Below, piece by piece: positions 22,606 to 25,241 of a stretch of 25,241 nucleotides of DNA. The notes beneath the pieces were generated by a model. The model searched no databases, was not told where the DNA came from, and saw only the letters and a program-made list of their open reading frames with translations. Numbering within the stretch: position 1 is the stretch's first letter; every line of letters starts with the position of its first letter. Location of the stretch: IMG/VR virus record IMGVR_UViG_3300027721_000068, positions 1-25,241 of that record, one strand, 5' to 3'. A program made the position numbers and the translations under genes. The stretch comes from a virus.

Positions 22606-25241
22606 ATGTCAGATAGTATATTATCATTTGCGTCATCGTCATCATTTAGAAACAAATTAATTGCGAGGAATTTAGCACCTTATCAGGTGCAAGGTGTATA
22701 TACTGCCCCTTCTGGAAATGTAACTTATGAGGCAACACCATTAACGGATAGTAATGTAATTGACTCACCTGATACGTTAATTTCAACAAATCAAGGGGCA
22801 AATCAACTTTATACATTAAATGAGTATGGTCCTGAAGGTGGGTATAGTGGAAAATATAATGTGCCGGGAGCACCTTACCCTGTTGAACCAAATAAAGGAC
22901 CTTACGATCCAAATGATACGATATTAGATTTAATTAACGAATTTTATATTGATACCGCATATATTCAAAATAAATATGGACCTGAAGGTGGGTATAAAGA
23001 TTTGGTCGTTGTTACAGATGTTATTACATCAGGTAAGATGTATTTACCATATTGGGATCCATCAATTTTTGTTCCATCATTTTATTCACCATTTGAGATA
23101 TTAAGTAATACTAATCCAAATGGGTCTAATGGATCTTTATCACAAGATTCATATCTTGCTAAAATTGGTGCAACACAGTTAAGGGCGTATTTTGAGGATA
23201 GGATTGCATTAGAGATCCAACAACTGACAATTGGGTCTATTAATTTGGATACATTATCTGATCCGTTCAGTGCGAGTTTATTGGCTTCAGGTCAACAACC
23301 ATTTTTTCTTAAAAATTGGAAAATTACGGTACCTGAAAATCCGATATTTGCCGCAATATCGTTTGCGAATAGGTTGACGGGAACATATTTTCCTGTTTCA
23401 TTTATTCCTGGTGATTATTTTGATGGGGAAGATCCTGTTGGTAATGTTCCATCAGCATTAAATACTGTTAATAATTTAACGGGTGGTGCTTTAGGTCCAA
23501 TATTAAATAAATTTAGGAATCCATCGGAAATATTTTTGGCAAATACTGGTAATGGACAACAATCAGTATTGTTTGCAACATTAGATTATAACATATATAG
23601 ACCACAATACCAAAAGAACCTCATCCAAGGGGTGTCAAGTGCAATCAATAACTTATTTGGTGGAGGGTCATCATCTGTTGGTGGTTATTATGTTGGTAGT
23701 GTTGATTCTGAACCAAGTCAAATTACAACACCCGCAAATGAAGTTGCCGTTGATAGATTTGGTAAACAGGTTGGAACTATTGTTTATGGTCCTGATGAAC
23801 TTGCCAAATTATATGAAGGTAATGAGGATAAAATAAATTTTGGATTAAAGGCGAAATCATATACTGATGGTGATGGTACGGATGGTAAATTTGTATGGAC
23901 ATCACCAAAATATAAAGACAATGCAGGTTTTAAGGTGGGTCCTGGTGGGCAGAACTTCCAAAAAGATGAAGAGTTTAACATTATTGAGAGTCAATACGGA
24001 CAAAACCTTTCAACGGGTATAGAATATAAGGGAGGATCTATTTTAGACAACACCCAACGAATTGTGCAAGCGGCAGACAATGTCCAAGGTGCAAAAAGAT
24101 TAAAACACGTTGGTAACGCAATTAATCAAGTATCAAAAGTGTTCAACGATGGATATAAAGAGATGACTAAAGGTTCTCAAGTTATTGCGTATTATGATCA
24201 AAGTTCGGACAGTAATACGATTGGTGTTAGTGGGTTTGAGGTTGGTAAAGAATATTGTAGAGTATTCCAAAAAGACACACCATATTTAACATATGCCGAT
24301 TTACAAAAAACTGATGGTATAACAATGTCAGGTAGAAAGTTTAGTTATTCTATTTTTGATAATACTTATAACTTGAATATTGCCCCAATAAGAAATCCGG
24401 GATCAACAAATATTGTTAATGGTAAAGTTAAAAAATATATGTTCTCATTGGAGAATTTGGCGTGGAGAACATCAGATCAACCAGGTTTTACATATGATGA
24501 TTTACCTAGTTGTGAAAAAGGACAAAATGGGGGTAGAATAATGTGGTTTCCACCTTATGATATAACATTTAGTGAGGATAGTAAGGCAAATTGGAGTCCA
24601 ACTTCATTTTTGGGTAGACCTGAACCAATATATACCTATAAGAATACAACAAGAACGGGAAGTTTAAGTTGGAAGATAGTTGTTGATTCACCCGCGATGA
24701 TGAACACAATTGTTGAAAAACAATTGGCAAATAGAAGTTCTCAAGAGATAAATTCTATTATGGATTCATTTTTTGCGGGATGCGTTAAATACGATATCTA
24801 TGATTTGGCGGCAAAATTTAATACAATACCGACAAGTGAATTATATACATATCAACAAATTCTTAATGATCCAAGATTAACGGAAGAAGAATATATAAAT
24901 ATTATTAAAGAAGTTCCTGTTAATACTGAAGAAAGTGTTGGTGGTAATCCTGGTAAACCTGGTAATTCTAGTCAGGCTGAAAATGCAAACATTACTACTA
25001 CTATAGTTGCGAATGCAACCGACCCGATATCTTTAGATACGTTAAACCCATATTTAAATTATGGTTTTTATTTTGAAAATGATTCACCATATTATAATCC
25101 AAACATTGTAAACCCTTCAGATCCTGCGGAATGGAAAATTCAAGGACCATTAGGAAGACCACCAGCGGATCCTGTGGATGGGTCATCATTTACTTATGTT
25201 GATTACTATAATTATTATATTGAATTACAGGGGACATATAA
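22606..25241 (+). CDS. Large baseplate-type structural protein (3' end outside window)
   Basis: The frame is open from ATG 22606 to the window end: 878 residues without a stop, so the gene is partial. N-terminal ~150 residues are Pro/Gly/Asn/Tyr-rich, with two copies of YGPEGGY. Residues ~580-720 contain LENLAWRTSDQPGF, GGRIMWFPPYDITFSED and FLGRPEPIYTYKNTTRTG followed by SLSWKIVVDSP, a pattern I associate with baseplate or hub proteins of marine T4-like phages (a 'GR.epvy.Y..t.R.g.lsf.iivD' motif). No lysozyme motif is visible in this part. It follows the tape measure gene, consistent with a hub or wedge component. The remaining C-terminal part may hold further domains not visible here. Confidence 0.7.
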   Translation, partial: MSDSILSFASSSSFRNKLIARNLAPYQVQGVYTAPSGNVTYEATPLTDSNVIDSPDTLISTNQGANQLYTLNEYGPEGGYSGKYNVPGAPYPVEPNKGPYDPNDTILDLINEFYIDTAYIQNKYGPEGGYKDLVVVTDVITSGKMYLPYWDPSIFVPSFYSPFEILSNTNPNGSNGSLSQDSYLAKIGATQLRAYFEDRIALEIQQLTIGSINLDTLSDPFSASLLASGQQPFFLKNWKITVPENPIFAAISFANRLTGTYFPVSFIPGDYFDGEDPVGNVPSALNTVNNLTGGALGPILNKFRNPSEIFLANTGNGQQSVLFATLDYNIYRPQYQKNLIQGVSSAINNLFGGGSSSVGGYYVGSVDSEPSQITTPANEVAVDRFGKQVGTIVYGPDELAKLYEGNEDKINFGLKAKSYTDGDGTDGKFVWTSPKYKDNAGFKVGPGGQNFQKDEEFNIIESQYGQNLSTGIEYKGGSILDNTQRIVQAADNVQGAKRLKHVGNAINQVSKVFNDGYKEMTKGSQVIAYYDQSSDSNTIGVSGFEVGKEYCRVFQKDTPYLTYADLQKTDGITMSGRKFSYSIFDNTYNLNIAPIRNPGSTNIVNGKVKKYMFSLENLAWRTSDQPGFTYDDLPSCEKGQNGGRIMWFPPYDITFSEDSKANWSPTSFLGRPEPIYTYKNTTRTGSLSWKIVVDSPAMMNTIVEKQLANRSSQEINSIMDSFFAGCVKYDIYDLAAKFNTIPTSELYTYQQILNDPRLTEEEYINIIKEVPVNTEESVGGNPGKPGNSSQAENANITTTIVANATDPISLDTLNPYLNYGFYFENDSPYYNPNIVNPSDPAEWKIQGPLGRPPADPVDGSSFTYVDYYNYYIELQGTY

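Overview
The window looks like part of the genome of a contractile-tailed, T4-like bacteriophage, most likely of a Bacteroidota (Flavobacteria-type) host. The phage assignment rests on a T4-type family B DNA polymerase, a long tail sheath protein, a gp19-like tail tube, a gp15-like tail terminator, a gp26-like baseplate/tail-assembly protein, a tape measure protein and a large baseplate protein. The host guess rests on strong A+T bias, A-rich leaders such as AAACAAACAAACAAAATG with no Shine-Dalgarno sequence, and a TATTTATA promoter-like box before most transcription units. No bacterial chromosomal gene, tRNA, rRNA, integrase, insertion sequence or CRISPR array was seen.

Layout. Positions 1-2017 (+) hold the 3' part of a two-domain glycosyltransferase and two small probable virion proteins, closed by a hairpin. 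Positions 2129-5086 (+) hold the replicative DNA polymerase, with a small hairpin 4 nt before its start codon. Positions 5088-12392 (-) run the other way: an SNF2-type helicase, a small repeat-domain protein, a remarkable 820-residue multidomain protein (HExxH metallopeptidase-like, Fe/Mn superoxide dismutase, repeat domain, PD-(D/E)XK-like nuclease), three tandem paralogues of the repeat domain, a probable neck or connector protein and a small structural protein. Positions 12472-25241 (+) are the tail module: a structural protein, the gp15-like tail terminator, the giant sheath, a HAD-type hydrolase, the tail tube, the gp26-like assembly protein with an apparent +1 frameshift extension, the tape measure and a baseplate protein that runs off the end. 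A 54-residue ribbon-helix-helix-like gene lies on the minus strand between terminator and sheath genes.

How they may work together. The tail genes are in a sensible assembly order (terminator, sheath, tube, assembly chaperone, tape measure, baseplate). The most novel part is the minus-strand accessory cluster. Several of its proteins begin with, or have between their domains, a short segment ending in [I/L]-x-E, the cleavage consensus of T4-type prohead protease. I infer, without proof, that they could be packaged in the capsid, cleaved, and delivered with the DNA as T4 internal proteins are. Other leads are the possible programmed +1 frameshift before the tape measure gene, a polymerase translational operator candidate, and a phage-wide promoter motif that also settles several start codons.
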